A DNA stretch of 64,000 nucleotides. It comes from Shinella fusca (GTDB lineage: Bacteria; Pseudomonadota; Alphaproteobacteria; Rhizobiales; Rhizobiaceae). Below, piece by piece: positions 8,837-19,353 of this stretch (the stretch's first letter is position 1; each line of letters begins with the position of its first letter). The translations under genes and the position numbers were made by a program. The stretch spans positions 1 through 64,000 of the forward strand of contig NZ_JACHIK010000013.1 of the NCBI RefSeq assembly GCF_014203155.1, in the 5' to 3' direction. The notes under the pieces are model-generated. The model ran no database searches and was not told the origin of the DNA. It was given only the letters and a program-made list of their open reading frames with translations.

Positions 8837-9961
8837 TCAGGAGAAGCGCGCCGGGCTGAAGGCCGCCGCCTCCACGCCCTCGCGGGCAAGCGGTTCGGGC
8901 ACCGGAGCGCCGGCGAGGAGGCTGCCGGCAAGGCTGCCGAGGGCGGGCGAGGTGAGGATGCCGTAGCCGCCCTGGCCGGCGAGCCAGAAGAAGGACGGCT
9001 CGTCCTTCGCAAAGCCCACGACCGGCAGGCGGTCCGGCGAGAAGCTGCGCATGCCGGCCCAGCTCCTGAAGACGCGGCGCACGCTGAGGGTCGTCGCCTC
9101 CTCGATGTAGTGGGCGGCATAGGCGACATCCAGTTCTTCCGGCTGCACGTCGGCGGGCTCGCACGGCGTCTCGTCAGCGGGGGAGGCAAGCAGGCGTCCG
9201 CCCTCCGGCTTGAAATAGAACGTGTCCTCGATCTCGTTCATCTCCGGCAGGCGGCTTGCCTCGACGCCCTCCGGAAGGTCGACCGTGACGGCGGTGCGCC
9301 GGTGCGGCACGATGCCGACAGGGGCGACGCCGGCGCGGGCGGCGACCGTATCGGCCCAGCCACCGGCCGCATTCACCAGCATGCCGGCGACAAGCGTCTC
9401 CTCGTTCGTCTCGACCAGCCATTTGCCGCCGACGCGCCGGGCGCCGGAAAATTCGCGCTTCTCGAGGACCTGCGTGCCGTGGCGGCGGGCGTGGCGGGCG
9501 TAGGATTGCAGGAGCGCGTCGACCTCGATGTCCCAATAATCCGGGTCGAAATAGGCGGCGGCGACATAGGCGGGGTTCATGATTGGCGTGCGGGCGAGGA
9601 GGGCGGTCTCGTCGAGCCATTCGACGGCCGCGCCGAGCGCCTTCGCCTCCTCGAAGCGGGCCTGCACCAAGGCCGCCTTTTCCGCAGCGCCGAAGACGAC
9701 GCTGCCGCGTGGGATGAGCAGAGGCACCTCGCAAAAGCCTTCCGGCGGCGCGGTCATGAAGGCGTGGCTGGCGCGGGCGAGCGCGTTGACGGCGGGGGCG
9801 TTGTCGCGCAGCGTGAACTCGGCGGCCGACCGGCCCGTGCTGTGATAGCCGAGCGCGCCTTCCTGCTCCAGAACGACGACGGAGCGGTGCGGGCTCAGGA
9901 AATAGGCCAGCGACAGGCCGGCAATGCCGCCGCCGATGATCGCGATGTCGAAAGTCTGCAT
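8837..9961 (-). CDS. FAD-dependent oxidoreductase, DadA/glycine oxidase family
   Basis: This 374-residue protein has an N-terminal dinucleotide-binding fold (IGGGIAGLSLAYFLS, starting at residue 9) and a C-terminal DAO-type FAD site (FWLAGQGGYGILTSPALG). It probably oxidises an amino acid or secondary amine, passing electrons to oxygen or the respiratory chain; the substrate cannot be told. The start at 9961 has GGAG seven bases upstream. Longer in-frame readings extend into the intergenic region and lack an RBS. A LysR regulator gene lies on the same strand upstream and may control it. Confidence 0.9.
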   Translation of the reverse strand: MQTFDIAIIGGGIAGLSLAYFLSPHRSVVVLEQEGALGYHSTGRSAAEFTLRDNAPAVNALARASHAFMTAPPEGFCEVPLLIPRGSVVFGAAEKAALVQARFEEAKALGAAVEWLDETALLARTPIMNPAYVAAAYFDPDYWDIEVDALLQSYARHARRHGTQVLEKREFSGARRVGGKWLVETNEETLVAGMLVNAAGGWADTVAARAGVAPVGIVPHRRTAVTVDLPEGVEASRLPEMNEIEDTFYFKPEGGRLLASPADETPCEPADVQPEELDVAYAAHYIEEATTLSVRRVFRSWAGMRSFSPDRLPVVGFAKDEPSFFWLAGQGGYGILTSPALGSLAGSLLAGAPVPEPLAREGVEAAAFSPARFS

Positions 9962-10041
9962 GGTCGTCTCCGCCTGTCGTTTCGCCACAGGGGTAAGGGA
10001 GCGGCGGCCATTCTTCAAATTTATAGGGATGAAGGTGGCTA

Positions 10042-10998
10042 TCAGCCGGATTGATGCTCGTCGCCCCATCGCCATGCGGAAACACCCGCGACATGGGCGA
10101 GGAAGGCGCGCTCGGCGGGGTTCAGCGTCGCGCCGGGATTGGAAATGCGGAAGGTCTCCGTCACCGGCAGGTCGGCATAGGGCGGCAATTGCCAAAGTTC
10201 GCCGGCCGCGAGCGCCCGGCCTGCGAGATGGACGGGCAGCATGCCGATGCCCGCATTGGCGATGACGAGCCGCAGCACCTCCTCCACGTTGAAGGCGAGC
10301 GCGCGCACCTGCTGGCCGAAGGAGCCGATGGCGCGTACGGCCGTCACCGGCCCCATATGGGGCCCGCCCAGTACGTCGGCGAGGAAACTTACATAGGGCT
10401 CGCCCCTCAGGTCCTCCAGCCGTGCATCCGCCGCGCCGAACAGGCGGTGGCTACGCCCACAGTACAGCGCATAGCGCTCGTAGCAGAAGGGCGCCTTTTC
10501 CAGCGCCTCGGGAATGATGCCGTCCGAAAGGCCGAGCGTGGCGACGCCCCGCTCCACCGAGCGGATGACGTCCGTGGTGGTCTCGACGGTGACGCCGACC
10601 GTCACGCGCGGATAGAGCTTGAAGAAATCGGCGATCGCCCGGTCCCAGGCCGGGTTCATGGCATGGCTGACGGTGTGGATGGCGATATGGCCGGCGATCT
10701 CCTCGCCGGAGGTCTCCATCGCTTCCGGCAGGCGCACGATGGAGGTGAAGATGTCGCGGCAGAGCGCATGCAGCCGCACGCCGGCCTCGGTGAGTTCGAA
10801 ACGGCCGGGGCTGCGGTCGATCAGCCGGTGGCCGACCGATTGCTCCAGCCGCTTCAGCGCCATGCTGACGGCCGGCTGCTGCAACAGGAGCCGGCTCGCC
10901 GCCCGCGTGATCGAGCCTTCCTCCACCACGACCACGAAGGTGCGCAGCAGGTTCCAGTCGAGATTGTGGGCGAAGCGTTCGAGACGGTTGAGCGGCAT
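10042..10998 (-). CDS. LysR family transcriptional regulator
   Basis: The 318-residue protein has a classical LysR N-terminal winged HTH (about residues 14-75: LLRTFVVVVEEGSITRAASR, then QPAVSMALKRLEQSVGHRLI) and a C-terminal periplasmic-binding-like effector domain. The start at 10998 (MPLNRLERFAHNLDWNLL) is typical. It lies 80 bases upstream of the FAD oxidoreductase on the same strand, so co-transcription or local control of that gene is plausible. A palindromic repeat occupies the space upstream. Confidence 0.92.
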   Translation of the reverse strand: MPLNRLERFAHNLDWNLLRTFVVVVEEGSITRAASRLLLQQPAVSMALKRLEQSVGHRLIDRSPGRFELTEAGVRLHALCRDIFTSIVRLPEAMETSGEEIAGHIAIHTVSHAMNPAWDRAIADFFKLYPRVTVGVTVETTTDVIRSVERGVATLGLSDGIIPEALEKAPFCYERYALYCGRSHRLFGAADARLEDLRGEPYVSFLADVLGGPHMGPVTAVRAIGSFGQQVRALAFNVEEVLRLVIANAGIGMLPVHLAGRALAAGELWQLPPYADLPVTETFRISNPGATLNPAERAFLAHVAGVSAWRWGDEHQSG

Positions 10999-11045
10999 GG
11001 GCCTAGCTATGACGGCAGGGCGGGGAATGGCAAGGGGTGGAAGCC

Positions 11046-11189
11046 GCCCCTCATCCCGCTGCCGCGACCTTCTCCCCGCAAGCGGGGAGAAGGAGGTTGT
11101 CGCGCCCGCTTCCTGCAAAGGGAAAACAGGGCCTCATGCTTCCTTCTCCCCGCTTGCGGGGAGAAGGTGCCGGCAGGCGGATGAGGGGC
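11046..11189. repeat. Rhizobial intergenic palindromic repeat (CCTTCTCCCCGC type)
   Basis: Two facing copies of a CCCCTCATCC...CCTTCTCCCCGC-AAGCGGGGAGAAGG unit form a roughly 144-bp inverted pair between the LysR gene and the solute-binding protein gene. The same family recurs at 55256-55416. Such short mosaic repeats are common between genes in Rhizobiaceae. Confidence 0.85.
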
Positions 11190-11205
11190 ATTAGCCTCCC
11201 GCACC

Positions 11206-11982
11206 TCACTTCATCGTATAGATATCGATGGAGAAATACTTGTCGTTGATCTTCTGGTAGGTGCCGTCCTCGCGGATGGCCTTCAGGGCGGCGTTGAGCT
11301 TTTCGCGCAAGTCGTTGTCGTCCTGACGCACGGCTATGCCGACGCCTTCGCCGACGAACTTCGGGTCGGTGATCGGCTGGCCGATCAGCTCGCAGCAGGC
11401 CTTGCCGTCGTCGTTCTTGGTGACCCAGTCGAGCAGCGGGATCATGTCGCCGACCTGAAGGTCGAGACGGCCGTTCGCCATGTCGAGGTTGACCTCGTCC
11501 TGTGTCGGATAGAGCTTGATGTCGGCATCCGGGTAGACGGCGGCGACATAGTCGGCCTGCGTGGTGCCGGACTGGGCGCCGATGGCCTTGCCCTTCATGC
11601 CTTCGTTGGTGAAGTCGGTGATGCCGGAATTCTTCGCGGCGGCATGGGTCATGGCGGCGAGATAATAGGGATCGGTGAAGGCGACCTGCTTCTTGCGCTC
11701 CTCGGTGATGAACATCGAGGCGATGATCATGTCGTATTTCTTGGCGATGAGGCCGGGAATGATGCCGTCCCAGTCCTGCGCGACCACCTCGCACTCGACC
11801 TTCATCTTCTCGCAGAGCGCAAGGCCGATCTCGACGTCGAAGCCGCCGAGCTTGCCGGCCGAATCCTGGTAGTTGAAGGGCGGATAGGCGCCTTCCGTGC
11901 CGATCTTCAGCGTCTCGGCGGAGGCGTTGGCGGCAAGCAGCGTGGAGCCGGCGAGCGCCAGTGCCAGAAGCATTCTTTTCAT
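11206..11982 (-). CDS. Periplasmic amino-acid ABC transporter substrate-binding protein
   Basis: A 258-residue exported protein with a cleavable signal peptide (MKRMLLALALAGSTLLAANASA). The mature part matches SBP_bac_3 (HisJ/ArgT group): GTEGAYPPFNYQDSAGKL near the N terminus and FTDPYYLAAM further on. It should bind a polar or basic amino acid in the periplasm. AGGGGAA precedes the ATG at 11982. No permease or ATPase gene is adjacent, so it is an orphan here. Location near hut genes makes histidine a reasonable guess, but ligand residues were not resolved. Confidence 0.9.
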   Translation of the reverse strand: MKRMLLALALAGSTLLAANASAETLKIGTEGAYPPFNYQDSAGKLGGFDVEIGLALCEKMKVECEVVAQDWDGIIPGLIAKKYDMIIASMFITEERKKQVAFTDPYYLAAMTHAAAKNSGITDFTNEGMKGKAIGAQSGTTQADYVAAVYPDADIKLYPTQDEVNLDMANGRLDLQVGDMIPLLDWVTKNDDGKACCELIGQPITDPKFVGEGVGIAVRQDDNDLREKLNAALKAIREDGTYQKINDKYFSIDIYTMK

Positions 11983-12104
11983 GGTGGTTCCCCTGTTGTC
12001 TTTGGACGATGGGGAACGGTAGCGCGGGGCAGCGCATAAACGAAATAGATAGCCATGATGTTCGCTATCATTCCGGTTGATGCGCCGGCCCGGTTTTCCG
12101 GCTG

Positions 12105-13091
12105 CTACCAGCGCTGGTGGACGTGCGGTGCGACGAGGCGTTCGTAGATCTCCCGCGTCGCGTCCATCACGTCCTGCGGGATGGGCGGGAGGCTTGCGGC
12201 CGCGGCATTGGCCTTCGCCTGCGCGGCGTTGCGCGCGCCGGGAATGACGACGCTGACGGCGTCCGCCATCAGGATCCAGCGGAGCGCGAAGGCGGCCATG
12301 CTCTCGCCCGCCGGCACCAGCGCGCGGATCTCTTCGACCGCCTGAAGGCCCGCCTCGAAGGGCACGCCCGCAAAGGTCTCGCCGACGTCGAAGGCCTCGC
12401 CGTTGCGGTTGAAGTTGCGGTGGTCGTCGGCGGCAAAGGCGGTCTCGCGCGAAATCTTGCCGGAGAGGAGCCCGCTTGCCAGCGGCACGCGGGCGATGAT
12501 CGCGACGTTGCGGCGGGCAGCTTCCTGGAAGAAGAGCCGCGCCGGGCGCTGGCGGAAGAGGTTGTAGATGATCTGCACGCTAACGACGCCGGGATATTCG
12601 ATCGCCTTCAGCGCCTCCTCGACCTTCTCGACGCTGACGCCGTAATTGGCGATCTTGCCGGCGGCCTTGATCTCCTCCAGCGCTGCGAAGACCTCGGGGC
12701 GATAGAACACCTCGGTCGGCGGGCAATGGAGCTGCACGAGGTCGAGCCGCTCGACGCCGAGGTTCTTCAGGCTCCGGTCGATGAAGCCTTCGAGGTTTTC
12801 CTTGGTGTAGCCGTCGGCGACATGGGGCGAAAGGCGGCGGCCGGCCTTGGTGGCGACCATCGGGCGCGCGCCGCCGCGGTCCTTGAGAACGTCGGCGATG
12901 ATCTTTTCCGAGCGGCCGTCGCCGTAGACGTCCGCCGTGTCGATGAAGGTCATGCCGGCATCGAGCGCGGCGTTGAGGGCGGCGCGGCCGTCGGCCTCGC
13001 TCACATCGCCCCAGGCGCCGCCGATCTGCCAGGCGCCGAAGCCGATGTCGGTGGTGGTGAAGCCCGTGCGGCCGAATGTGCGATGTCTCAT
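12105..13091 (-). CDS. Aldo/keto reductase
   Basis: A 328-residue (alpha/beta)8 NADPH-dependent oxidoreductase. The catalytic tetrad is visible as D and Y in DTADVYGDGRSE, K in VATKAGRR and H in LVQLHCPPTE. The C-terminal ALRWILMADAVSVVIPGARN holds the cofactor phosphate-binding region. It would reduce or oxidise a small carbonyl or sugar compound. The start at 13091 follows GGGAGA. It ends close to the solute-binding gene and begins 83 bases beyond hutD, transcribed in the same direction. Membership of the hut operon is possible but not shown. Confidence 0.92.
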   Translation of the reverse strand: MRHRTFGRTGFTTTDIGFGAWQIGGAWGDVSEADGRAALNAALDAGMTFIDTADVYGDGRSEKIIADVLKDRGGARPMVATKAGRRLSPHVADGYTKENLEGFIDRSLKNLGVERLDLVQLHCPPTEVFYRPEVFAALEEIKAAGKIANYGVSVEKVEEALKAIEYPGVVSVQIIYNLFRQRPARLFFQEAARRNVAIIARVPLASGLLSGKISRETAFAADDHRNFNRNGEAFDVGETFAGVPFEAGLQAVEEIRALVPAGESMAAFALRWILMADAVSVVIPGARNAAQAKANAAAASLPPIPQDVMDATREIYERLVAPHVHQRW

Positions 13092-13174
13092 GAAAATGTC
13101 TCCCGGCAAAAATCGATGTGCCGGGAGGTAGCATTCCGCCGGGAGGCGGACAAGGAAATCGCGCGATCTTCCGG

Positions 13175-13753
13175 TCAGGCCGGCATGATTTCAACGAGAT
13201 AGAAGGCGGCACTGTCGCCGGCCGGCACCACCTCCGCCGCTTCCGCGCCGGCGAGCACGAGCGCATCGAGCGGCTGGAGGCCGATGAGGCCGTCGCCCGT
13301 CGAAACGCCGAGCGGTGCGAGCGCCAGAAGCAGGCGCTCGCCGGACGATGCCGGAAGGGCCGTCGATGCCGACGCGACATGATGCGTGAGCGTGTGCCGG
13401 AAGGCACCGCGCCGCGTCATCACGTTGAGGTCGGTGATCGGCCCGCCGGTAAGGCGCGCCGTGGTGGGCGCATCGGCGGGGAAGGCGAGCGGCGCGGACT
13501 GCGGCGTCAGCAGCCTGTCGCCGAGCCCTTCGATGGAAAGCGCCATGCCGTCGCCCGAAAGCACCGCCAGCGTGCGGTCGATGCCGGGGAAGACGGAGAA
13601 GGGGCCGTCGCTCGCCACGCTCGCCATGCTGACGCGCCAGCCGAAATCCGAAAGGCTCGCGCCTTCCGGATGGACGATCACCTCGACCGTCTCGCCGCCG
13701 CCGTTCTTCCACGGCATGCGGCGATGGTCGGCGTTGGGCAGGAGCCTCGCCAT
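13175..13753 (-). CDS. hutD: HutD family protein
   Basis: This 192-residue cupin-fold protein of the HutD/Ves family has the diagnostic N-terminal MPWKNGGGETVEV and SMASVASDGPFSVFPGIDR. HutD is found in histidine utilisation operons, where it is thought to moderate pathway flux; its biochemical activity is not established. The ATG at 13753 overlaps the hutU stop codon by one base, so the two genes are translationally coupled. Confidence 0.93.
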   Translation of the reverse strand: MARLLPNADHRRMPWKNGGGETVEVIVHPEGASLSDFGWRVSMASVASDGPFSVFPGIDRTLAVLSGDGMALSIEGLGDRLLTPQSAPLAFPADAPTTARLTGGPITDLNVMTRRGAFRHTLTHHVASASTALPASSGERLLLALAPLGVSTGDGLIGLQPLDALVLAGAEAAEVVPAGDSAAFYLVEIMPA

Positions 13754-15429
13754 TAGTTGCCGAGGATGGCCGGCAGGCGCAGGCCCTTTTCCTTGGCGCA
13801 GTCGATGGCGATGTCGTAGCCGGCATCGGCATGGCGCATGACGCCGGTCGCCGGGTCGTTCCACAAAACGCGGCCGATGCGCTCGGCGGCGTCATCCGAG
13901 CCGTCGCAGCAGATGACCATGCCCGAATGCTGCGAGAAGCCCATGCCGACGCCGCCGCCGTGGTGGAGCGACACCCAGGTGGCGCCCGAGGCGGTGTTGA
14001 GGAGGGCGTTCAGGAGCGGCCAGTCGGAAACGGCGTCCGAGCCGTCCTTCATGGCTTCCGTCTCGCGGTTCGGCGAGGCGACCGAGCCCGAATCGAGGTG
14101 GTCGCGGCCGATGACGATCGGCGCCTTCAGTTCGCCGTTCCTGACCATCTCGTTGAAGGCGAGGCCGAGGCGGTGGCGGTCGCCGAGGCCGACCCAGCAG
14201 ATGCGCGCCGGCAGGCCCTGGAAGGAGATGCGCTCGCGTGCCATGTCGAGCCAGTTGTGCAGGTGCGTGTTGTCGGGCAGCAGCTCCTTCACCTTGGCGT
14301 CGGTCTTGTAGATATCCTCCGGGTCGCCGGAGAGGGCCGCCCAGCGGAACGGGCCGATGCCGCGGCAGAACAGCGGGCGGATATAGGCCGGCACGAAGCC
14401 GGGGAAGTCGAAGGCGTTTTCCAGGCCTTCGTCTTTGGCGACCTGGCGGATGTTGTTGCCGTAGTCGAGCGTCGGGATGCCGGCATGGTGGAAGGCGAGC
14501 ATCGCCTCGACATGGTCGCGCATGGAGGCGCGGGCGGCCTTTTCCACGGCCTTCGGGTCGCTTTCGCGCTTTGCCCGCCATTCGGCCATGGTCCAGCCCT
14601 TCGGCAGGTAGCCGTTGATCGGGTCGTGCGCGGAGGTCTGGTCGGTGACGATGTCCGGGCGGATGCCGCGGCGGACCATTTCGGGCAGGATCTCGGCCGC
14701 ATTGCCGAGGAGGGCGACCGATTTGGCCTCGCCCGCCTTCGTCCAGCGGTCGATCATCTCCATGGCTTCGTCCAGTGTCTCCGCCTTCTCGTCGACATAG
14801 CGGGTGCGCAGGCGGAAATCGATGGAATCGGGGTTGCACTCGACGGCAAGGCAGGAGGCGCCGGCCATGACGGCGGCGAGCGGCTGGGCGCCGCCCATGC
14901 CGCCAAGGCCGCCGGTGAGGATCCACTTGCTCTTGAGGCTGCCGTTGTAATGCTGGCGGCCGGCTTCCACGAAGGTCTCGTAGGTGCCCTGCACGATGCC
15001 CTGGCTGCCGATATAGATCCACGAGCCGGCCGTCATCTGGCCGTACATGGCAAGGCCCTTCTTGTCGAGCTCGTTGAAGTGGTCCCAGTTCGCCCAGTGC
15101 GGCACGAGGTTGGAATTGGCGATGAGGACGCGCGGGGCATCCTTGTGCGTGCGGAAGATGCCGACCGGCTTGCCGGACTGCACGACGAGCGTCTCGTTTT
15201 CTTCCAGATCGCGCAGCGAGGCGACGATCGTGTCGAAATCCGCCCAGGTGCGGGCGGCGCGGCCGATACCGCCGTAGACGACCAGCTCGTGCGGGTTTTC
15301 CGCGACGTCCGGGTCGAGGTTGTTCATCAGCATGCGCAGCGGCGCTTCGGTCATCCAGCTCTTGGCGGTGCGCTCGGTGCCGGTGGCGGCGCGCACGTCT
15401 CGGATGTTGTGGCGGGGATTGTCGGTCAT
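13753..15429 (-). CDS. hutU: Urocanate hydratase
   Basis: This 558-residue enzyme converts urocanate to imidazolonepropionate, step two of histidine catabolism, with tightly bound NAD+. The NAD-binding glycine-rich segment [12 protein letters not shown] and the C-terminal [18 protein letters not shown] are present, and the length is normal for the family. It lies 16 bases downstream of hutG and overlaps hutD by one base. Confidence 0.98.
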   Translation of the reverse strand: MTDNPRHNIRDVRAATGTERTAKSWMTEAPLRMLMNNLDPDVAENPHELVVYGGIGRAARTWADFDTIVASLRDLEENETLVVQSGKPVGIFRTHKDAPRVLIANSNLVPHWANWDHFNELDKKGLAMYGQMTAGSWIYIGSQGIVQGTYETFVEAGRQHYNGSLKSKWILTGGLGGMGGAQPLAAVMAGASCLAVECNPDSIDFRLRTRYVDEKAETLDEAMEMIDRWTKAGEAKSVALLGNAAEILPEMVRRGIRPDIVTDQTSAHDPINGYLPKGWTMAEWRAKRESDPKAVEKAARASMRDHVEAMLAFHHAGIPTLDYGNNIRQVAKDEGLENAFDFPGFVPAYIRPLFCRGIGPFRWAALSGDPEDIYKTDAKVKELLPDNTHLHNWLDMARERISFQGLPARICWVGLGDRHRLGLAFNEMVRNGELKAPIVIGRDHLDSGSVASPNRETEAMKDGSDAVSDWPLLNALLNTASGATWVSLHHGGGVGMGFSQHSGMVICCDGSDDAAERIGRVLWNDPATGVMRHADAGYDIAIDCAKEKGLRLPAILGN

Positions 15430-15445
15430 GGCTGGTTCTCCCGGA

Positions 15446-16249
15446 TCAGCGATTGAGGGTGGAGGCGAGCGCCTCGATGTGGGTGAGGATGTCTTTCAGG
15501 TGGACGCGGAGCTTTGCGGCCTTCTCCTCGTCATAGGCGAAGGGCGGGGCCTCGCTTGCAAGATGGCTGCGCTGGGCAAGCTCCATCTGGATGGCGTGGA
15601 CGCCGGTTTCCGGCCTGCCGTAATGGCGCGTCGTCCAGCCGCCCTTGAAGCGACCGTTGAGCACGCTCGTATAGCCTTCGGCCTTGGCGCAGACGTCGAC
15701 GGTCGCCGCCTCGATCTCCTTGGCGCAGGTGCGGCCCATGTCGGTGCCGACGTTGAAATCCGGCAGCCGCCCCTCGAAGAGGAAGGGGATCAGCGAGCGG
15801 ATCGAATGGCAATCGTAGAGGATGGCGACGCCGTGGATCGCCTTCACGCGCTCGATCTCGGCGGCAAGGGCCGCATGGTAGGGCGCATGGAAATTGGCGA
15901 GCCGATGGGCGATATCCGCTTCGGTCGGCGCAGCGCCGTCCTTCCAGATCGCCTTGCCGTCGAAATCCGTCTCCGGCACGAGGCCCGTCGTGTTCTGCCC
16001 CGGATAGAGGCTGACGCCGGCCGGGTCGCGGTTGGCGTCGATCACGTAGCGGTGGAAGGTGGCGCGCACCGTCGTCGCGTCCGGCAGGAGGCCGTCATAG
16101 AGGCGCTCGATGTGCCAGTCGGTGTCCGCGAGGATGCGGCCGTTGTCGTTCAGCCGCTCCCATATATCGGCCGGAACCTCCGTGCCGGTATGCGGAAAGG
16201 CGAGGATGACGGGCGAGGTGCCCTGGTGGGTTTCGAAGACGGTGCTCAT
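15446..16249 (-). CDS. hutG: N-formylglutamate deformylase
   Basis: This 267-residue N-formylglutamate amidohydrolase has FPHTGTEVP near the N terminus and the metal-ligand motif YDCHSIRS. It hydrolyses N-formylglutamate to glutamate and formate, the last step of the five-step hut route. Its presence with hutF shows that formiminoglutamate is deiminated rather than hydrolysed directly by a formiminoglutamase. A 154-bp palindromic repeat separates it from hutH upstream. Confidence 0.96.
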   Translation of the reverse strand: MSTVFETHQGTSPVILAFPHTGTEVPADIWERLNDNGRILADTDWHIERLYDGLLPDATTVRATFHRYVIDANRDPAGVSLYPGQNTTGLVPETDFDGKAIWKDGAAPTEADIAHRLANFHAPYHAALAAEIERVKAIHGVAILYDCHSIRSLIPFLFEGRLPDFNVGTDMGRTCAKEIEAATVDVCAKAEGYTSVLNGRFKGGWTTRHYGRPETGVHAIQMELAQRSHLASEAPPFAYDEEKAAKLRVHLKDILTHIEALASTLNR

Positions 16250-16272
16250 CGGATGGCCTCCGGGTGACGCTC

Positions 16273-16426
16273 ACCCCCCTCTGGCCTGCCGGCCATCTCC
16301 CCCACAAGGGGGGAGATCGGCAAGGCGTGGGGGCATTGCTCGACCGCGACGGTCGAATTGGGCGAAACGGCCCTCCATCCAATCTCCCCCCTTGTGGGGG
16401 AGATGGCCGGCAGGCCAGAGGGGGGT
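16273..16426. repeat. Rhizobial intergenic palindromic repeat (ATCTCCCCC type)
   Basis: A 154-bp inverted pair: the outer arms (about 33 bp, from ACCCCCCTCTGGCC) match perfectly in reverse complement, and a short variable centre lies between them. A near-identical copy is at 58277-58431. It lies between hutH and hutG and could form a large hairpin in the operon transcript. Confidence 0.9.
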
Positions 16427-16448
16427 ATCACGCTAAACGTACCCATCC

Positions 16449-17984
16449 CTATACCTCCAGCACCGGCAGGATGCCCTTGGAGACGGAGGCGGCGAGGGCG
16501 CCGGAGGAGATGAAGGTGCCGGCGGCCGCAAGGTCGGGGGCCATGTAGCGGTCTTCCTCCAGCGTCGGCACGACGGTGCGCAGCGCCGCAACGACCTTCT
16601 GCAGTTCCGGGCTGGTCACGAGCGGGGCGCGGAACTCGATGCCCTGCGCTGCCGTCAGCGCCTCGATGCCGACGATGGCGGCAAGGTTCTCCGTCATGCG
16701 CAGGAGGCGGCGGGCGCCGTGGCAGGCCATGGAGACGTGGTCTTCCTGGTTGGCCGAGGTCGGCGTCGAATCGACCGAGGCCGGATGCGCCATCTGCTTG
16801 TTTTCGCTCATCAGCGCGGCGGAGGTGACTTCCGCGATCATCAGGCCGGAATTGAGGCCCGGCTTCTTGGCGAGGAAGGCCGGCAGGCCGAAGGAAAGGG
16901 CGGGATCGACCAGCAGCGCGATGCGCCGCTGCGCGATGGCGCCGATCTCGCAGACCGCAATCGCGATCTGGTCGGCGGCAAAGGCGACGGGCTCCGCATG
17001 GAAGTTGCCGCCGGAGACCACCGTGTCGTCGGAAAGCACCAGCGGGTTGTCCGTCACTGCATTCGCTTCGATTTCCAGCGTGCGGGCGGCAGAGCGCAGG
17101 AGATCGAGGCAGGCGCCGTCCACCTGCGGCTGGCAGCGGATGCAATAGGGGTCCTGCACGCGCTCGTCGCCGGTAATGTGGCTTTCGCGGATGACGGAGC
17201 CGGCGAGCAGCGCGCGCAATGCGGCGGCCGCGTCGATCTGGCCCTTGTGGCCGCGCAGCGTGTGGATATCGGGATGGAACGGCGCGGAGGAGCCCATGGC
17301 GGCATCCGTCGAGAGCGCGCCGGTGACGAGCGCGGCCTGCGCGGCGCGGTGGGCGCGGAAGAGGCCGGTGAGCGCCAGCGCCGTGGAGACCTGCGTGCCG
17401 TTGATGAGGGCAAGGCCCTCCTTGGCGGCCAGCACGACCGGCTTCAGGCCGGCCTTGGCGAGCGCCGCGCCGCCCGGCAGGCGTTCGCCGGCATAGAAGG
17501 CCTCGCCTTCGCCGATCATCACCGCCGTCATGTGGGCGAGGGGGGCAAGGTCGCCGGAGGCGCCGACGGAACCCTGTTCCGGGATGACCGGGACGACGCC
17601 CTTTTCCTGCATGGCCTCGATGAGGCGCACGACCTCCAGCCGCACGCCGGAGGCGCCGCGGCCGAGCGAGATGAGTTTTAGCGCCATGACGAGGCGCACG
17701 ATGTTCTCGCCGAGCGGTTTGCCGACGCCGCAGCAATGGGAGAGGATCAGGTTGCGCTGGAGCGTGGCGACATCGGCGGGCGCGATCTTGATGGAGGCGA
17801 GTTTGCCGAAGCCTGTGTTGATGCCGTAGACCGGCACGTCGCCGCTGGCGATCTCGGCGATGCGCGCGGCGGCCTTCTCGATGCCCGCGTCGAAGGACGC
17901 GTCGAGCCGGGCGGCTTCGCCGGTGCGGTAGATGGTTTCGAGGGTCTTGAGGGGCACGGAGCCCGGATGAAGCGTGATTGTCAT
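16449..17984 (-). CDS. hutH: Histidine ammonia-lyase
   Basis: This 511-residue enzyme catalyses the first step of histidine catabolism, deaminating histidine to urocanate. The A142-S143-G144 triad in [14 protein letters not shown] cyclises to the MIO electrophile, at the same numbering as in Pseudomonas. The active-site YGINTGFG (about 53-60) is intact. It is the second gene after hutI in the minus-strand operon, 40 bases from hutI. Confidence 0.98.
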   Translation of the reverse strand: MTITLHPGSVPLKTLETIYRTGEAARLDASFDAGIEKAAARIAEIASGDVPVYGINTGFGKLASIKIAPADVATLQRNLILSHCCGVGKPLGENIVRLVMALKLISLGRGASGVRLEVVRLIEAMQEKGVVPVIPEQGSVGASGDLAPLAHMTAVMIGEGEAFYAGERLPGGAALAKAGLKPVVLAAKEGLALINGTQVSTALALTGLFRAHRAAQAALVTGALSTDAAMGSSAPFHPDIHTLRGHKGQIDAAAALRALLAGSVIRESHITGDERVQDPYCIRCQPQVDGACLDLLRSAARTLEIEANAVTDNPLVLSDDTVVSGGNFHAEPVAFAADQIAIAVCEIGAIAQRRIALLVDPALSFGLPAFLAKKPGLNSGLMIAEVTSAALMSENKQMAHPASVDSTPTSANQEDHVSMACHGARRLLRMTENLAAIVGIEALTAAQGIEFRAPLVTSPELQKVVAALRTVVPTLEEDRYMAPDLAAAGTFISSGALAASVSKGILPVLEV

Positions 17985-18024
17985 GGTTCACTCCCGCGGC
18001 AGCTCCCGGCTGCCATTGATCGAA

Positions 18025-19248
18025 TTACTGTCCGCTGCGGATGCGGGCGTGCATGGGGTTGAAGCCCATGCGGTAGACCAGCTCCGCCGGCCGGCCGATG
18101 TCCCAGAGGACGAAATCGGCCCATTTCCCGGCTTCCAGCGTTCCCACCTCGTCGACGAGGCCGAGCGCGCGGGCGGCCTCGCGCGTCACGCCGGCGATGC
18201 ACTCCGTAACGGTCATGCCGAAGAGGGTCGCGGCCATGTTCATGGTGAGGAGGAGGGACGTGAGCGGCGAGGTGCCGGGATTGGCGTCGGTCGCGACCGC
18301 CATCTTCACGCCGTGCTTGCGGAAGAGCTCGACCGGCGGCTTCTTCGTCTCGCGGATGAAATAGAAGGCACCCGGCAGGATGACGGCGACGGTGCCGGCC
18401 TTCGCCATGGCGGCCGCGCCCGCATCGTCGGTATATTCGAGGTGATCGGCCGAAAGCGCGCCGTAACGCGCGGCAAGCGCCGCGCCATGCAGGTTGGAGA
18501 GCTGGTCGGCGTGGAGCTTGACCGGCAGGCCATGGCTTTTCGCGGCATCGAAGACCTTCGCCATTTCATCCGTCGAGAAGGCGATGCCCTCGCAGAAGCC
18601 GTCGACGGCGTCCGCCAGCCCCTCGGCGGCGATGGCCGGCAGCATCTCGCCGACGACCTTCTCGATATAGGCGGCCTTGTCGCCGTTCATTTCCGCCGGC
18701 AGCGCATGGGCGCCGAGGAAGGTGGTGCGCACGGTGACGTCGCGCGCCTCGGCGATGCGGCGGGCCGCGCGCAGCGACTTCAGCTCGTTCTCGGTGTCGA
18801 GCCCGTAGCCGGACTTGATCTCCAGCGTCGTCACGCCCTCGGCGATCAGCGCATCCACACGGGGAAGCGTCTGGCGCACCAGGTCGTCCTCGCTTGCCGC
18901 GCGCAGCGCCTTGACGGAGGAGACGATGCCGCCGCCCGCCCGCGCGATCTCCTCATAGGAGGCGCCGGCAAGGCGAAGCTCGAATTCATGGGCGCGGTTG
19001 CCGGCATGGACGAGATGGGTGTGGCAATCGATGAGGCCCGGTGTGATCCAGCGGCCCTCGCAGTCGATGCTTTCGGCGCCGGCAAAGGCTGCGGGAAGCT
19101 CGGCTTCCGGGCCGGCGAAGGCGATGCGCCCGTCCTCGACGGCGATGGCGCCGGCCTCGACAATGCCGAGCCCCGGAAGGCTTTCGTTGAGCGTGGCGAG
19201 GCGCGCATTGCGCCAGACGCGGGGCGTATCCTTTTCCGGTGTCGTCAT
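18025..19248 (-). CDS. hutI: Imidazolonepropionase
   Basis: This 407-residue amidohydrolase-fold enzyme hydrolyses imidazolonepropionate to formiminoglutamate, step three. The metal motif H76-T-H78 in [15 protein letters not shown], the KSGYGLD loop and the C-terminal [10 protein letters not shown] region are present. The start at 19248 (MTTPEKD) has AAGAGG at suitable distance; the open frame extends much further upstream into hutF antisense and is not coding there. It is the first gene of the minus-strand hut operon and faces the shared hutI/hutF regulatory region. Confidence 0.97.
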   Translation of the reverse strand: MTTPEKDTPRVWRNARLATLNESLPGLGIVEAGAIAVEDGRIAFAGPEAELPAAFAGAESIDCEGRWITPGLIDCHTHLVHAGNRAHEFELRLAGASYEEIARAGGGIVSSVKALRAASEDDLVRQTLPRVDALIAEGVTTLEIKSGYGLDTENELKSLRAARRIAEARDVTVRTTFLGAHALPAEMNGDKAAYIEKVVGEMLPAIAAEGLADAVDGFCEGIAFSTDEMAKVFDAAKSHGLPVKLHADQLSNLHGAALAARYGALSADHLEYTDDAGAAAMAKAGTVAVILPGAFYFIRETKKPPVELFRKHGVKMAVATDANPGTSPLTSLLLTMNMAATLFGMTVTECIAGVTREAARALGLVDEVGTLEAGKWADFVLWDIGRPAELVYRMGFNPMHARIRSGQ

Positions 19249-19253
19249 CACGA

Positions 19254-19300
19254 TTGCCTCTTCCCTGTGATGGATATAATGTATATACATAATGACGCAA
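19254..19300. promoter_or_regulatory. Divergent hutI/hutF promoters with probable HutC operator
   Basis: A perfect 12-bp palindrome ATGTATATACAT lies at 19279-19290. On the minus strand it occupies the 16-bp spacer between TTGCGT (19300-19295) and TATATC (19278-19273), giving a hutI promoter. On the plus strand a perfect TATAAT (19275-19280) overlaps its edge, with TTGCCT (19254-19259) as a weak, short-spaced -35. GntR/HutC family repressors bind TGTATATACA-like palindromes; HutC is encoded nearby. Occupancy would block both transcripts. Confidence 0.75.
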
Positions 19301-19353
19301 CACGCAAGGGCCAATTTGAGGCCGCGTTCAAGTGTACCGCGAAGGAGGGGACG

